Source of the DNA: Clostridiales bacterium
Lineage (GTDB): Bacteria > Bacillota > Clostridia > Christensenellales > Aristaeellaceae
Assembly (NCBI GenBank): GCA_012837965.1
Contig: DUQF01000002.1
Location: forward strand, 1 to 54,343
Length of the DNA: 54,343 nucleotides
Direction of reading: 5' to 3'
The translations under genes were made by a program, and so were the position numbers. The notes below the pieces were generated by a model. That model did not search any database and was not told where the DNA came from. It was given only the letters and a program-made list of their open reading frames with translations. Positions 25,255-33,110 of the stretch are shown piece after piece; positions within the stretch are counted from its first letter, which is position 1, and each line of letters opens with the position of its first letter.

Positions 25255-25292
25255 GAACATCGTGGGGGTGTTCGAGCCCAGTTAATCCCACC
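25255..25292 (+). repeat. tRNA-3'-end-like sequence (possible att relic)
   Basis: The segment contains GGGTGTTCGAGCCC, like a T-arm, and ends in AATCCCACCA, like a tRNA acceptor strand with an encoded CCA. No matching 5' half (TGGGATT or anticodon arm) exists in the 80 bases upstream and the T-stem is imperfect, so it is not a tRNA gene. It lies exactly where the sequence changes from ~50% GC to strongly AT-rich DNA, as expected for the end of an element that integrated at a tRNA gene. A matching repeat at the right edge was not found by eye. Confidence 0.4.
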
Positions 25293-25302
25293 AGAAAGAA
25301 AG

Positions 25303-25334
25303 CCCTGAAAATGTTGAGTTTTCAGGGTTTTTGT
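25303..25334 (+). terminator. Terminator after the ABC importer operon
   Basis: CCCTGAAAA (25303-25311) pairs perfectly with TTTTCAGGG (25319-25327), followed by TTTTTGTTG. It is a strong intrinsic terminator 80 bases after the second permease and directly after the tRNA-like sequence. From 25335 to 25596 the sequence is AT-rich with no gene. Confidence 0.85.
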
Positions 25335-25596
25335 TGTTAAAGTATATTATTATTGAAACACTAAGCTATAGGCCAAACATTATTAACGGTGGTGTGGAGG
25401 GTTTGAGAAACTAGATACCAGATCTTAGTTCGAGAATATAATATAGAATTAACAGAGGAGATATCAGAGGCTCTCAAATATTACTTGGAGTTTGGATACA
25501 TCGATAGACTTTCATAAGGCTAAGCGTATCAATCAAGCCTGACACTTTCGCAACCAGCTAAAAAATATATACTCAATATTACAAATTATCGATCTT

Positions 25597-26175
25597 TCAG
25601 TCGTTAAGATTGTCTTTAACATTAGCGTTTGGTAATCCGATCCTCGAAAGGTAACTACAAAACCTTTGAGATATAGCTTCCCTATAAATACTTGCTACCG
25701 AACAAACAATATTTGAAGCTCTGTGGGACTCCAGACTCGTAAGCTCCACCCCAAAATAGTGTTTGAAGTCAATTACAGATGGAACTATTCTCGGCTCTTT
25801 GAATTCCATATAATGATAACGAGGGTTGTTATTATAACGTAAATTTCTGTTGTCTGATTTTGTTTTGTTGCGAGAGAATTGTTGCATTTTTTTGTCTAAA
25901 TCAGATAGATGGAGCCCGTCGATAAAGTGCTCAAAGTTGTATAGCGGAGCTACTAGTACCGAAAATAAATGCTTGTCTTCTCCTTTGTTAATACATCTTT
26001 CATTGAAATTCTGAAGCAAATCGCACTCTTGTGAAAGAACAATAACTAGAGGGAAAATTACTTTTGAAATTTTCAGCTTATTTGCAACATTTGTCACATT
26101 TTCAATAAAGGTCACATCACGAATGATATCACCCTGATGAAGTCTATTATCTGTGTGATGAATAATCTCAATCAT
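25597..26175 (-). CDS. Unknown protein with SQECDL motif, TIGR04255 cassette
   Basis: 192-residue protein not assigned to a family. The visible landmark is LVIVLSQECDLLQNF near 48-62, with Cys and acidic residues in a conserved-looking hydrophobic strand, followed by a Lys/Asn-rich middle, an aromatic Arg-Tyr-His-Tyr patch near 112 and a C-terminal helical part. No signal peptide or membrane segment. Its start (ATG 26175 or TTG 26178) lies inside the end of the preceding gene, so translation is coupled. It is AT-rich with codon use unlike the surrounding genome. As last gene of a three-gene cassette it may be an effector or partner of the TIGR04255-like protein (inference). Confidence 0.55.
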   Translation of the reverse strand: MIEIIHHTDNRLHQGDIIRDVTFIENVTNVANKLKISKVIFPLVIVLSQECDLLQNFNERCINKGEDKHLFSVLVAPLYNFEHFIDGLHLSDLDKKMQQFSRNKTKSDNRNLRYNNNPRYHYMEFKEPRIVPSVIDFKHYFGVELTSLESHRASNIVCSVASIYREAISQRFCSYLSRIGLPNANVKDNLND

Positions 26176-26527
26176 CAATAAGCCCTAGAATAACAACCCT
26201 ATAAGGTTTGTTACTTCCATATAACTTATCTTGGTGATATGACTCATCAATACTATCAGCCTTATAAGTACCTTCATTTTTTTGTTGATCAGTTTTTTCT
26301 TGTACTGGTGATTTTATGCTTAAATTATTAGTATATGATCGTGAAGTGTAGGTATCAACTTTAAGAGGAGAGTCAATAGCAAAGTAGGGGTCGCTCGAAT
26401 CATAGGAAGTTACACTTGTTTCCTCAATCGATTTTTGCATTTTTATACCGTTCGTGTCTGATGTTTCAGTTGTTTGTGTTTTACAATCATGTTTTTGAGG
26501 ATAAAACTCTCTTAAACTACTTTTCAT
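26168..26527 (-). CDS. Ser/Thr-rich disordered protein, TIGR04255 cassette
   Basis: 119-residue, low-complexity protein, rich in Ser, Thr, Lys, Asp and Gln from residue 10 to about 100, with only the last ~12 residues (KPYRVVILGLIDD) hydrophobic. It is probably a disordered linker or adaptor. It lies 8 bases after the TIGR04255-like gene and overlaps the next gene by 8 bases, so the three form one operon. No known domain recognised. ATG at 26527; a weak GTAAGTAT-type sequence stands before it instead of a good ribosome binding site, consistent with translational coupling. Confidence 0.55.
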   Translation of the reverse strand: MKSSLREFYPQKHDCKTQTTETSDTNGIKMQKSIEETSVTSYDSSDPYFAIDSPLKVDTYTSRSYTNNLSIKSPVQEKTDQQKNEGTYKADSIDESYHQDKLYGSNKPYRVVILGLIDD

Positions 26528-26535
26528 ATACTTAC

Positions 26536-27318
26536 CTACTCTGAATGGTTAGCGCTCATTAAAGCTCTTAAAGGTTCTTTTATCGAGGACTCAAACCACT
26601 TCTTTGCAATAACATGAAATTTTTCTATTGTTTCAGCAATATCTTGGCTGGAATATGCGCCAGAGGAATATATGTCACTATCAAGAATAAAAGTCGGCTT
26701 AATAATAATAGCTGGGTAATCTTCGTTAAAAATACCATATTGGTATCGCAGCATAAATTCGCCGTAATTCATCTCGATAGTATTCATTACTCTAGTTACC
26801 GAATTTGCATCTACTTCTGTGAAACCGAGTGCTGCAACCAGAGAATTGTTAATGTATTTATTCCAAGACTCATTTAAGGAGTTCAAATCTATTTCTAGAT
26901 TTTTATCACCAATTTGATTAATATAACGCAATCCCAGCCTACTAACAATTAAGCCTGGAAACTCTTCGTACGCTTTATTAAGTACCGATAAAAATTCGCC
27001 TTTCAATTCATCAAATGAAGTATAGTCTTGTTGGTCGATGAATATAGAGTCCGCAGTAATTACCAATCGTTTCTTCCTATTTTTTCCAAAGAAATTCCAT
27101 TCAATACTCAACTCTTTATTAACAACTGTTCCAACGCTGATCGCATTACTATCAACTTGTACCGTTTGATTAGTTATTTGCCTAGGCTCTAAATTTGGGA
27201 AATTCTTAAGGGCTGCATCACGTAGTGCTTTAGGCATCTGCGTCTTCCATTGTTTAACAGGAAAAACAAAATCTGCCCTTAAAATTACATTTGTTAAGAA
27301 GTGGTTTTGATAAGCCAT
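26536..27318 (-). CDS. TIGR04255-like protein
   Basis: 260-residue protein resembling the sporadically distributed TIGR04255 family: N-terminal LTNVILRADFVFP beta strand, middle FPGLIVSRLGLRYINQI near 122-138, a second FMLRYQYGIFNEDYPAIIIKP half and a C-terminal helical HVIAKKWFESSIKEPLRALM. Family members occur patchily across bacteria, often with hypothetical partners, and have no established function. The start is ATG at 27318 with GAGGGGG 6 bases upstream; an upstream extension to 27342 has no ribosome binding site. First gene of the AT-rich three-gene cassette. Confidence 0.65.
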   Translation of the reverse strand: MAYQNHFLTNVILRADFVFPVKQWKTQMPKALRDAALKNFPNLEPRQITNQTVQVDSNAISVGTVVNKELSIEWNFFGKNRKKRLVITADSIFIDQQDYTSFDELKGEFLSVLNKAYEEFPGLIVSRLGLRYINQIGDKNLEIDLNSLNESWNKYINNSLVAALGFTEVDANSVTRVMNTIEMNYGEFMLRYQYGIFNEDYPAIIIKPTFILDSDIYSSGAYSSQDIAETIEKFHVIAKKWFESSIKEPLRALMSANHSE

Positions 27319-27676
27319 ATTTTCCCCCTCAATCATTGACATTGTTATGTACTGTATTGATTATAACACAACAAGAACATAATTATAAAGTATATTATCT
27401 ATATATTAATACTTAATTTACTTGACCAAAACTTTTTGTTAATTTAAGAAAGAAGTTGAAGGGAGTTTTATGGGAACACTCCCTGACCGAAAGAGAGTTG
27501 GTGGTTTCGCTGTTCATAGCATATATATTATCAACGCCAATTAGACTGTTTGTAAGACTTCTAAGTTTCTTTAGGCTATGTTTATAAAATATAAGTGGAG
27601 TAAGTAGCATAGAATGATATAAAAGATATTGGTGTAGATAAAGGTTGATTTTTTATCTTACGGGTTGGATGTACAG
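27319..27676. other. AT-rich right flank of the island
   Basis: About 360 bases, strongly AT-rich up to about 27650, holding the presumed promoter of the TIGR04255 cassette and no convincing gene. A 65-codon minus-strand frame (27610-27413) has no ribosome binding site and no recognisable motif. Near 27655 the composition returns to that of the host. Confidence 0.45.
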
Positions 27677-27701
27677 AAAAAAGCCCCGCATAAAGCGAAG
27701 C
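27677..27701 (-). terminator. Terminator of the decarboxylase gene
   Basis: On the minus strand GCTTCGC (27701-27695) pairs with GCGGGGC (27689-27683), including two G-T pairs, followed by six Ts. It lies 23 bases after the stop of the gene at 27724-28956. Confidence 0.8.
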
Positions 27702-27723
27702 TTTTCATTACTGAATTAACCAT

Positions 27724-28956
27724 TTAAAATACCAACGTCGCGAAATAATCTTCCGGCATTTCCGCCCGTCTAATCAGGCGGTAGTCGCCTTCTTTGGTAT
27801 AGAGAACTTCCGCGCTGCGCAGACGGCCGTTGTACTGGTAGCCCATGGCGTGGCCATGCGCGCCCGCGTCGTGGATAACCAAAATGTCCCCCATGTCCAC
27901 CTTGGGCAGCATACGGTTGATGGCGAACTTGTCGTTGTTTTCGCACAAGGCGCCCGTTACGTCATAGAGGGTGTCGGCGGGGGCGTTTCGCTTGCCGCAC
28001 ACGGTGATGTGGTGGTAGGAGCCGTATATCGCCGGGCGCATGAGGTTGGCGGCGCAGGCATCCACGCCTAAAAAGGTTTTATAGGTTTCTTTTAAGTGCA
28101 TGGCGCATGTCACCAAAAAGCCGAAAGGCCCGGTCATGTAGCGCCCCATTTCGCTATAGATACGGATGTTGTTTCGCTTGCCCAACACCTTTTTGTACTC
28201 ATTTCGCACCATGGCGCCCACGTCAAGAATATTTAGAGCCCTTTCGTTCGGACGGTAGGGAATGCCGATGCCGCCGGAGAGGTTGATAAATTCAAAGCTT
28301 AGCCCCGTTTCTTCTTCCCACTTCAAACCTTCTTTTAACAGAAAGCGGCAAAGCTTGGGGTAGTAGTCGCCAAGGCGGGTGTTGGAGGCCAGCATGGCAT
28401 GCAGGCCAAAGCGCTTGACACCCAAGGACTTGAGCTTGGATAGCCCCACCTTTAGCTGGCTTGGCATCCAGCCAAACTTGGCTTCCTTGGGTTCGCCCAT
28501 GATGGTGGCGTCTTCATCAATGGAGCCGCCGGGATTCAGGCGGATGCTGATTTTTTCCGGTATGCCGCCGTTATTTTTTAAGGTGTCGATATCGCTGATA
28601 TCGTCCAAATTGATAATGGCGCCCATTTGGAGGGCCAGGGTAAACTCTTCCGGCGGCATGGCGTTGGCGCTGAACATGATATCGCTGCCTCTGCAGCCTA
28701 TTTTTTCGGCTATTAACAGCTCTGTTTCGGACGAGCAATCAAGCCCGCAGCCTTCTTCTATCAAGATTTTTAATATGCTTGGGTTAGGCAGGGCTTTTAC
28801 AGCGAAATATTCCTTAAAGCCTTCGTTCCAGGCAAAGGCTTTTTGCACTTTCCTGGCGCGCTGCCTGATGCCTGTTTCATCGTACAGGTAAAAGGGGGTG
28901 GGGTAGGCGCTGGCGGCCTGTTCAAAGACACTGTCGGGAACAGAAAAATTGGGCAT
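27724..28956 (-). CDS. Diaminopimelate decarboxylase-type PLP enzyme
   Basis: 410-residue fold-type III PLP decarboxylase. The lysine that forms the Schiff base is Lys54 in YFAVKALPNPSIL, and the family motifs FINLSGGIGIPYRP, SEMGRYMTGPFG, GALCENNDKF and HDAGAHGHAMGYQYN are present. The last two carry the substrate-binding Cys-Glu and the Tyr of diaminopimelate decarboxylase. It would give L-lysine and CO2 from meso-diaminopimelate; close relatives act on other substrates, so lysA is not certain. The start ATG follows GGAGG. Single-gene unit. Confidence 0.85.
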   Translation of the reverse strand: MPNFSVPDSVFEQAASAYPTPFYLYDETGIRQRARKVQKAFAWNEGFKEYFAVKALPNPSILKILIEEGCGLDCSSETELLIAEKIGCRGSDIMFSANAMPPEEFTLALQMGAIINLDDISDIDTLKNNGGIPEKISIRLNPGGSIDEDATIMGEPKEAKFGWMPSQLKVGLSKLKSLGVKRFGLHAMLASNTRLGDYYPKLCRFLLKEGLKWEEETGLSFEFINLSGGIGIPYRPNERALNILDVGAMVRNEYKKVLGKRNNIRIYSEMGRYMTGPFGFLVTCAMHLKETYKTFLGVDACAANLMRPAIYGSYHHITVCGKRNAPADTLYDVTGALCENNDKFAINRMLPKVDMGDILVIHDAGAHGHAMGYQYNGRLRSAEVLYTKEGDYRLIRRAEMPEDYFATLVF

Positions 28957-29057
28957 ACAAACCTCCTTGTTAGTGGGCTTGATTATACTGTATACAATCG
29001 ACCGACTTCAAGGTTAATACAAGGGAAAAACAAAGCGGCGCTTTGCAAAAAAGACGA

Positions 29058-29087
29058 TGAACAGGCAAGGTTGTCCCTGCCTGTTCA
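29058..29087 (-). terminator. Terminator of XRE/membrane pair 1
   Basis: A perfect 10-bp stem (29058-29067 with 29078-29087) is followed on the minus strand by TCGTCTTTTTT. It lies 19 bases after the stop of the membrane-protein gene at 29106-29543. Confidence 0.85.
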
Positions 29088-29105
29088 CAGCCCCGATGCT
29101 ACGAT

Positions 29106-29543
29106 TTACAAAATCTTTTGGTAGATGAGTTGAATAACGCTGGCCAATAGAAGTTGTACAACCGCCGCCGCAATAAGGGTTATAAAGATGAGCTCATTAA
29201 AGTAACCGACAATCATGCCCGCTACAATCATCAGCGCCGAATACACCCAAACCGCCGGCAGGCCTGCTTTTGCTTTGACGGCTTTCATGCGCTCGTCATT
29301 TTCTTTGTAGTATTGCTTTTTTAGCTTCTGTTCGTCATCCAAAACCAGCTTGTTGTAGAAAATGCCCACAAGGGACATAAGCGCCAACGCCGCCGTTAAA
29401 CCCAATTGAAAATTAAACATAGGGCTTGCTTTTATCTGCTCGCTTGCGAAGAAGGTGTCGTATACGCCCAAGGCGGCGGCGATTAGTATCAACAGACTGA
29501 ACAAGTTGATTCTGTTTTGGATGGTTTTTCTGTATGCTTTCAT
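29106..29543 (-). CDS. Small membrane protein partner of XRE regulator (pair 1)
   Basis: 145-residue protein with four predicted membrane helices in two hairpins, split by a charged cytoplasmic loop (DDEQKLKKQYYKENDERMKAVKAK, about 70-93). The topology and loop resemble the protein at 33107-33550. Its ATG overlaps the XRE stop codon (ATGA). XRE + small membrane protein pairs are common in Clostridia, but their role is undefined; the regulator probably senses something through the membrane partner (inference). Confidence 0.75.
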   Translation of the reverse strand: MKAYRKTIQNRINLFSLLILIAAALGVYDTFFASEQIKASPMFNFQLGLTAALALMSLVGIFYNKLVLDDEQKLKKQYYKENDERMKAVKAKAGLPAVWVYSALMIVAGMIVGYFNELIFITLIAAAVVQLLLASVIQLIYQKIL

Positions 29544-29758
29544 TTTTTGTCTTCTCCTTGTACATAGTCGGCCAGACCAAACACTTCTTCAATCTTCAGG
29601 CCAAAATACCTTGCGATTTTATACGCCAAGGGCAGAGACGCAATGTATTTGCCCGTTTCAATGGAAGTGATCGTTTGTCTGGTGGTTCCTACGGCCATTG
29701 CCAATTCTTCTTGGGATAGCTTTTGTTCCCTTCGCAATTCTCTGATCTTTGTTTTCAA
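29540..29758 (-). CDS. HTH XRE-family regulator (pair 1)
   Basis: 72-residue single-domain regulator (KTKIRELRREQKLSQEELA...TTRQTITSIETGKY) of the short Cro/XRE type, with the recognition helix around TRQTITSIE. The start is the TTG at 29758 with GGAGGGG upstream; a longer frame to 29878 runs through promoter and operator sequence and is rejected. It is expected to repress its own promoter through the repeats at 29776-29842. Translationally coupled to the membrane protein. Confidence 0.87.
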   Translation of the reverse strand: MKTKIRELRREQKLSQEELAMAVGTTRQTITSIETGKYIASLPLAYKIARYFGLKIEEVFGLADYVQGEDKK

Positions 29759-29775
29759 AAAAGCCCCTCCGTTCT

Positions 29776-29842
29776 GCAAAGTAAGCTTTGCAAAATAAGC
29801 ATAGCACGCTTTGCGCAAAATAGCAAGCGTACTTTGCAAAAT
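29776..29842 (-). promoter_or_regulatory. Promoter and three operator-like repeats of pair 1
   Basis: On the minus strand TAGCAA-complement TTGCTA (29826-29821) and TATGCT (29803-29798) are separated by 17 bases. Three CTTTGCAAAAT-like repeats overlap them: within GCAAAGTAAGCTTTGC (29776-29791, a perfect 6-4-6 palindrome), at 29809-29821 and at 29832-29842. Their spacing is about 24 and 23 bases. They are the likely binding sites of the XRE regulator. Confidence 0.7.
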
Positions 29843-29972
29843 CAGTGTAAAATTTTTCGGGAATTTCAAAAAAATCACGAAACAGTGGAAAAACCATCAT
29901 TATAATTTGAATAACAGAAAGCGTAAAAAAAGCACCCGACAGAGGGGCGCTTTTTAGTGGGCGTGGGTTTGT

Positions 29973-30149
29973 TTACTCGGACTTTTCATCCTTCCTGTCG
30001 AAGTACTTTCCAATGCTGCCGCCGATGACGGCAAACACAAAGGAAACCGCCGCGCTCCAGCTGCCACAGCCCAGAGCGACTAAGACGCCCGTAACAACGG
30101 CGCCGATTAGCGCTCCGGCGACGTAGCCGACCGCTTCTTTGGTGTTCAT
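29973..30149 (-). CDS. Small glycine-rich membrane protein downstream of ridA
   Basis: 58-residue protein starting MNTKEAVGYVAGALIGAVV, with two hydrophobic, Gly/Ala-rich segments (about 8-28 and 31-46) and a charged tail (YFDRKDEKSE). Its ATG overlaps the ridA stop as ATGA, so it is translated from the same message. The Gly-zipper-like helices suggest an oligomeric membrane protein. No family recognised. A hairpin at about 29925-29955 (minus strand GCCC-rich stem then AAAAAG/CTTTTT) follows. Confidence 0.7.
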   Translation of the reverse strand: MNTKEAVGYVAGALIGAVVTGVLVALGCGSWSAAVSFVFAVIGGSIGKYFDRKDEKSE

Positions 30150-30523
30150 AAGTGGGCGATGGCCTCGATTTCGACCATGGCGTCCTTGGGCAGGCGGGCG
30201 ACTTCCACGGTGCTGCGGGTGGGCGCGCCCGACTTAAAGTAGCCGGCGTACACGGCGTTCATGGCGGCAAAATCGTTCATGTCCTGCAGGAAAACGGTGG
30301 TCTTAAGTACCTTTTCCATGGAACTGCCTGCGGCTTCAAGCACGCCTTTCACGTTGTCAAGGCAGCGGCGAGTCTGCTCTTCAATGCCGCCCTCCATAAC
30401 CAAACCGCTTTGAGGGTCAAGGGGCGTTTGCCCGCTGACAAAGACCAATTTTTCAAACCCGATGCCTTGGGAATAAGGACCAATGGCGGCAGGGGCATTG
30501 GGGGTGGAAATGATTTTTTTCAT
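30146..30523 (-). CDS. RidA family reactive-intermediate deaminase
   Basis: 125-residue RidA/YjgF/UK114 protein that hydrolyses enamine/imine by-products of PLP enzymes. Key features are NAPAAIGPYSQG (9-20), Arg103 in PTRSTVEVARLP (the substrate carboxylate-binding Arg of the family) and Glu118/Glu120 in MVEIEAIA. Length is standard. ATG with GGAGGAAG upstream. Followed with overlap by the small membrane gene. Confidence 0.93.
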   Translation of the reverse strand: MKKIISTPNAPAAIGPYSQGIGFEKLVFVSGQTPLDPQSGLVMEGGIEEQTRRCLDNVKGVLEAAGSSMEKVLKTTVFLQDMNDFAAMNAVYAGYFKSGAPTRSTVEVARLPKDAMVEIEAIAHL

Positions 30524-30623
30524 AGCTTCCTCCTGTTATTCTATAAATCAAATATTTTTGTGGCGTGTAAACCGCCTGTCATCATACATTATATCGGAGC
30601 GGCTGCGTGCTTTCAACCAAAAA

Positions 30624-31613
30624 CTACAAATCTTCCGCCTTCATTTCCCGTGACAGCAGGGCTTCGACGGCTTCAAGGGGCTTTTCGCTATTATAAATAA
30701 TGGCGTAGGCGGCGTTCATGATGGGGGTATCCACTCCGTGTTCTTGGGCGAGCTTTACGGCGGGCGCCAGGGCGTTAATGCCCTCCACCACCATGCCGAC
30801 TTTGTCGATGGCCTCCTTGGGGGAAAGCCCCTGGCCGATGAGCTTGCCCGCCTGATTGTTGCGTGACAGGCTGGAGGTGGCTGTTACAATCAGGTCGCCG
30901 ATGCCCGCCAAGCCAAAGAAGGTGCGCTCGTCCGCCCCCATTTCGCGCCCGAGGCGGGTAATTTCCGCCATGCCCCTGGTGATAAGGGCGGCTCGGGTAT
31001 TGTCGCCATAGCCAAGGCCGGTAGCGATGCCGCAGGAAAGGGCGATGATGTTTTTCAGCGCCCCGCACAGCTCAACTCCTATCACGTCCTCGCTGGTGTA
31101 GGGGCGGACAGCGGTGCTCAAAAACAGTTGCTGCACAAGCTCCGCGGCCTCTGTGTTTTTGGAGGCGGCGACGATGAGCGAAGGCTGTTGCTTGGCCACT
31201 TCCTCGGCGTGGGTGGGGCCGGAAAAGGCAACCACCGGATATTTGTCGGAGGTGGTTTCTTTAATCACGCTGCTCATGGGGAACAAAGAACCCGGCTCCA
31301 GACCCTTGGCGGCGCAGACAAGGACTGCTCCCTCCTTCAGGTAGGGGGCGGCAAGGGCGCTTACCTCCCGCACCGCTACCGAGGGCACGGCTAAAAATAC
31401 CGCCTTGGCGCCGCCTACCGCTTCTTTCATGTCCGAAGTAATCAAAAGTTCATCGGGCAGCTTTGCCTTATCAAGGTGGGGATGCTGCCTGTTGATAGAT
31501 AGCGTCCGCGCCTCCAAGGGGTCACGGGTCCACAAAAACACCTCATGGTTTTGGCACAAGGTGATGGCAAGCGCCGTTCCCCAGGTGCCGGCGCCTAAAA
31601 CGCAAAGTTTCAC
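30624..31613 (-). CDS. gpsA: Glycerol-3-phosphate dehydrogenase [NAD(P)+]
   Basis: 329-residue GpsA: reduces dihydroxyacetone phosphate to sn-glycerol-3-phosphate for phospholipid synthesis. Rossmann motif LGAGTWGTALA (6-16), FLAVPS near 73, SGPTHAEEVA near 134, and the catalytic-lysine block GALKNIIALSCGIATGLGYGDNTRAALITRG near 185-215 are all intact. The ATG has AGGAGGT upstream. It is transcribed divergently from the orphan phage portal gene. Confidence 0.95.
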   Translation of the reverse strand: MKLCVLGAGTWGTALAITLCQNHEVFLWTRDPLEARTLSINRQHPHLDKAKLPDELLITSDMKEAVGGAKAVFLAVPSVAVREVSALAAPYLKEGAVLVCAAKGLEPGSLFPMSSVIKETTSDKYPVVAFSGPTHAEEVAKQQPSLIVAASKNTEAAELVQQLFLSTAVRPYTSEDVIGVELCGALKNIIALSCGIATGLGYGDNTRAALITRGMAEITRLGREMGADERTFFGLAGIGDLIVTATSSLSRNNQAGKLIGQGLSPKEAIDKVGMVVEGINALAPAVKLAQEHGVDTPIMNAAYAIIYNSEKPLEAVEALLSREMKAEDL

Positions 31614-31744
31614 AAATAATACCTCCTAAAAGATATGAATATAGTGTAGTGCTTTTTGGATAAAAGCGCAAACTTAAAAAATGTCCTTGTATGTCCTTTC
31701 TTTGTGTGGGAGAGTTGTCCCATCAACCTTTGAAAGGAGCAACG

Positions 31745-32842
31745 ATGATGACCCCATTTTTTGAACGCCGCCCCACCTTAAAGCAAGTGAAGGAGGCCTA
31801 CCAGGAACTAATGGACGGCCAAGCCCGACTTGACCGCCTGCGCCGCTATTACCTTGGGCAAAACGATGTGCGCTTCCGCCAAAAGCGGGAAGGCCAGCCC
31901 AATTTTACCCTGTCCCACCCATTCGCGCGGTACATTGCCACCCTGTCATCTGGCTATATGCTTGGGGAGGGGCTGCGCTACACCGCCAGGGAAGAAGGCA
32001 ACCAAAAGGCGCTAACTCGCCTCGTTTCAGCCGCCACGGGCGAGGATTTGGACAGCGGCCTTGCTCTCTCCCAAAGCGTTTTTGGCAGGGCGGTTTCCAT
32101 CGCCTGGAAGAAAAACGGCGTGCGCTTGGCCGCCCTTGATCCAAGGCAGGCGGCAGTCTTTTACAGCCCCACGGCGGACGCCGCCCCGCTGATGGGCTTG
32201 CTCGTGTCGGGAGACAAATTAAGCGTTTACACCAAGGACGAAATCCTCCTTTACCAAGTGAAAAGTCAAAACGGTTTGGAGTTTTTGAGCGTTTCAAGGC
32301 ATGGGCTTTGTGATTTGCCCATGGTGGAATACAAAAACAACCCCTTTTGCCAGGGGGATTTTGAGCATGTCCTGCCGCTGATAGACGCTTACGACCTTTT
32401 ACAGTCAGACCGCATGAATGACAGGCAGCAGTTTGCCGATGCCCTGCTTGTTTTAACGGGCGTGATGGGCGTTGAAGGGGCGGAGAATGAGTCCCTGTCC
32501 ACTTTGCTCAAGCGGGAGCGCACCCTGTCTCTGCCCGATTCGGACGCCAAGGCGCAGTGGCTGGTGAAAACGCCCAACGAAAGCGATGTGGATATTTTGC
32601 GAAGCGCCCTGTCGGAAGATATTCACAAATTCGCCATGGCGCCTGATTTTACGCGCCAGTGGAACGCCAACTCCGAGGCCGCCGAAAAGTACAAGCGCTA
32701 TTGCCTGAAACTGCTTGCCAAGCAAAAGGAAAGGTTTTTCTTAAAAGGCGTTGTCCGCCGTACGCAGTTGATTGTAGATAATAGACCCGAATTTGCCGAA
32801 GGGTTTCGAGTGTGTATTCAGAGGGAAGAGGAAGTTATATAA
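31745..32842 (+). CDS. Orphan phage portal protein (SPP1 gp6-like)
   Basis: 365-residue protein with portal-family landmarks: LRRYYLGQNDV, PNFTLSHPFARYIATLSSGYMLG, LCDLPMVEYKNNPFCQGDFEHVLPLIDAYDLLQSDRMNDRQQF, and a C-terminal region of the IHKFAMAPDF...KRYCLKLLAKQKERFF type. Portals of this family are ~450-500 residues; this one is shorter at the C-terminus and has lost the usual SGVAMKYK motif (here SEAAEKYKR). No terminase, head or tail gene is nearby. ATG at 31745 with AAAGGAG. Either a relic of a prophage or a co-opted gene; the reading frame is fully open. Confidence 0.8.
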   Translation: MMTPFFERRPTLKQVKEAYQELMDGQARLDRLRRYYLGQNDVRFRQKREGQPNFTLSHPFARYIATLSSGYMLGEGLRYTAREEGNQKALTRLVSAATGEDLDSGLALSQSVFGRAVSIAWKKNGVRLAALDPRQAAVFYSPTADAAPLMGLLVSGDKLSVYTKDEILLYQVKSQNGLEFLSVSRHGLCDLPMVEYKNNPFCQGDFEHVLPLIDAYDLLQSDRMNDRQQFADALLVLTGVMGVEGAENESLSTLLKRERTLSLPDSDAKAQWLVKTPNESDVDILRSALSEDIHKFAMAPDFTRQWNANSEAAEKYKRYCLKLLAKQKERFFLKGVVRRTQLIVDNRPEFAEGFRVCIQREEEVI

Positions 32843-32861
32843 AACAAAATGCAATATATAG

Positions 32862-32890
32862 TTGACATAAAGCAACTTATATTGTATTAT
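32862..32890 (+). promoter_or_regulatory. Promoter and operator of XRE/membrane pair 2
   Basis: TTGACA (32862-32867), a 17-base spacer and TATTAT (32885-32890), an almost ideal promoter 20 bases before the XRE start. An inverted repeat of CAATATAnAGTTG (32852-32864) with CAACTTATATTG (32873-32884) overlaps the -35 box and fills the spacer, as expected for an autorepressor site. Confidence 0.75.
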
Positions 32891-32909
32891 TTGTTTGAGG
32901 GGAGGGCTT

Positions 32910-33110
32910 ATGAAAAACATTAAAATGAAAATGGCCAGAGTTGAACGAGACATGAATCAGGAAGACTTGGCCAAGGCCGTGGGCGTAACCCGCCAGACCA
33001 TTAGCCTGATTGAATCGGGTAACTACAACCCCAGCCTAAACCTATGCGTTGCCATCTGCAAGGCCCTGAATCGAACATTAAACGACTTGTTTTGGGAGGA
33101 TACACCATGA
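32910..33110 (+). CDS. HTH XRE-family regulator (pair 2)
   Basis: 66-residue Cro/XRE regulator (MARVERDMNQEDLAKAVGVTRQTISLIESGNYNPSLNL) of the compact type, as in the regulator at 29540-29758 but with a different N-terminus. ATG at 32910 after GGGGAGG. It is probably autoregulated through the inverted repeat in its promoter. Its stop codon overlaps the next start (ATGA). Confidence 0.9.
   Translation: MKNIKMKMARVERDMNQEDLAKAVGVTRQTISLIESGNYNPSLNLCVAICKALNRTLNDLFWEDTP

Noticed and set aside
25216..25292. A complete tRNA gene
   Set aside because: Only the 3' part fits; no 5' acceptor strand, D-arm or anticodon arm can be folded and the T-stem is imperfect.
27413..27610. 65-codon minus-strand frame in the AT-rich flank
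   Set aside because: No ribosome binding site or motif; open frames of this size are rare but possible by chance, and nothing supports it.
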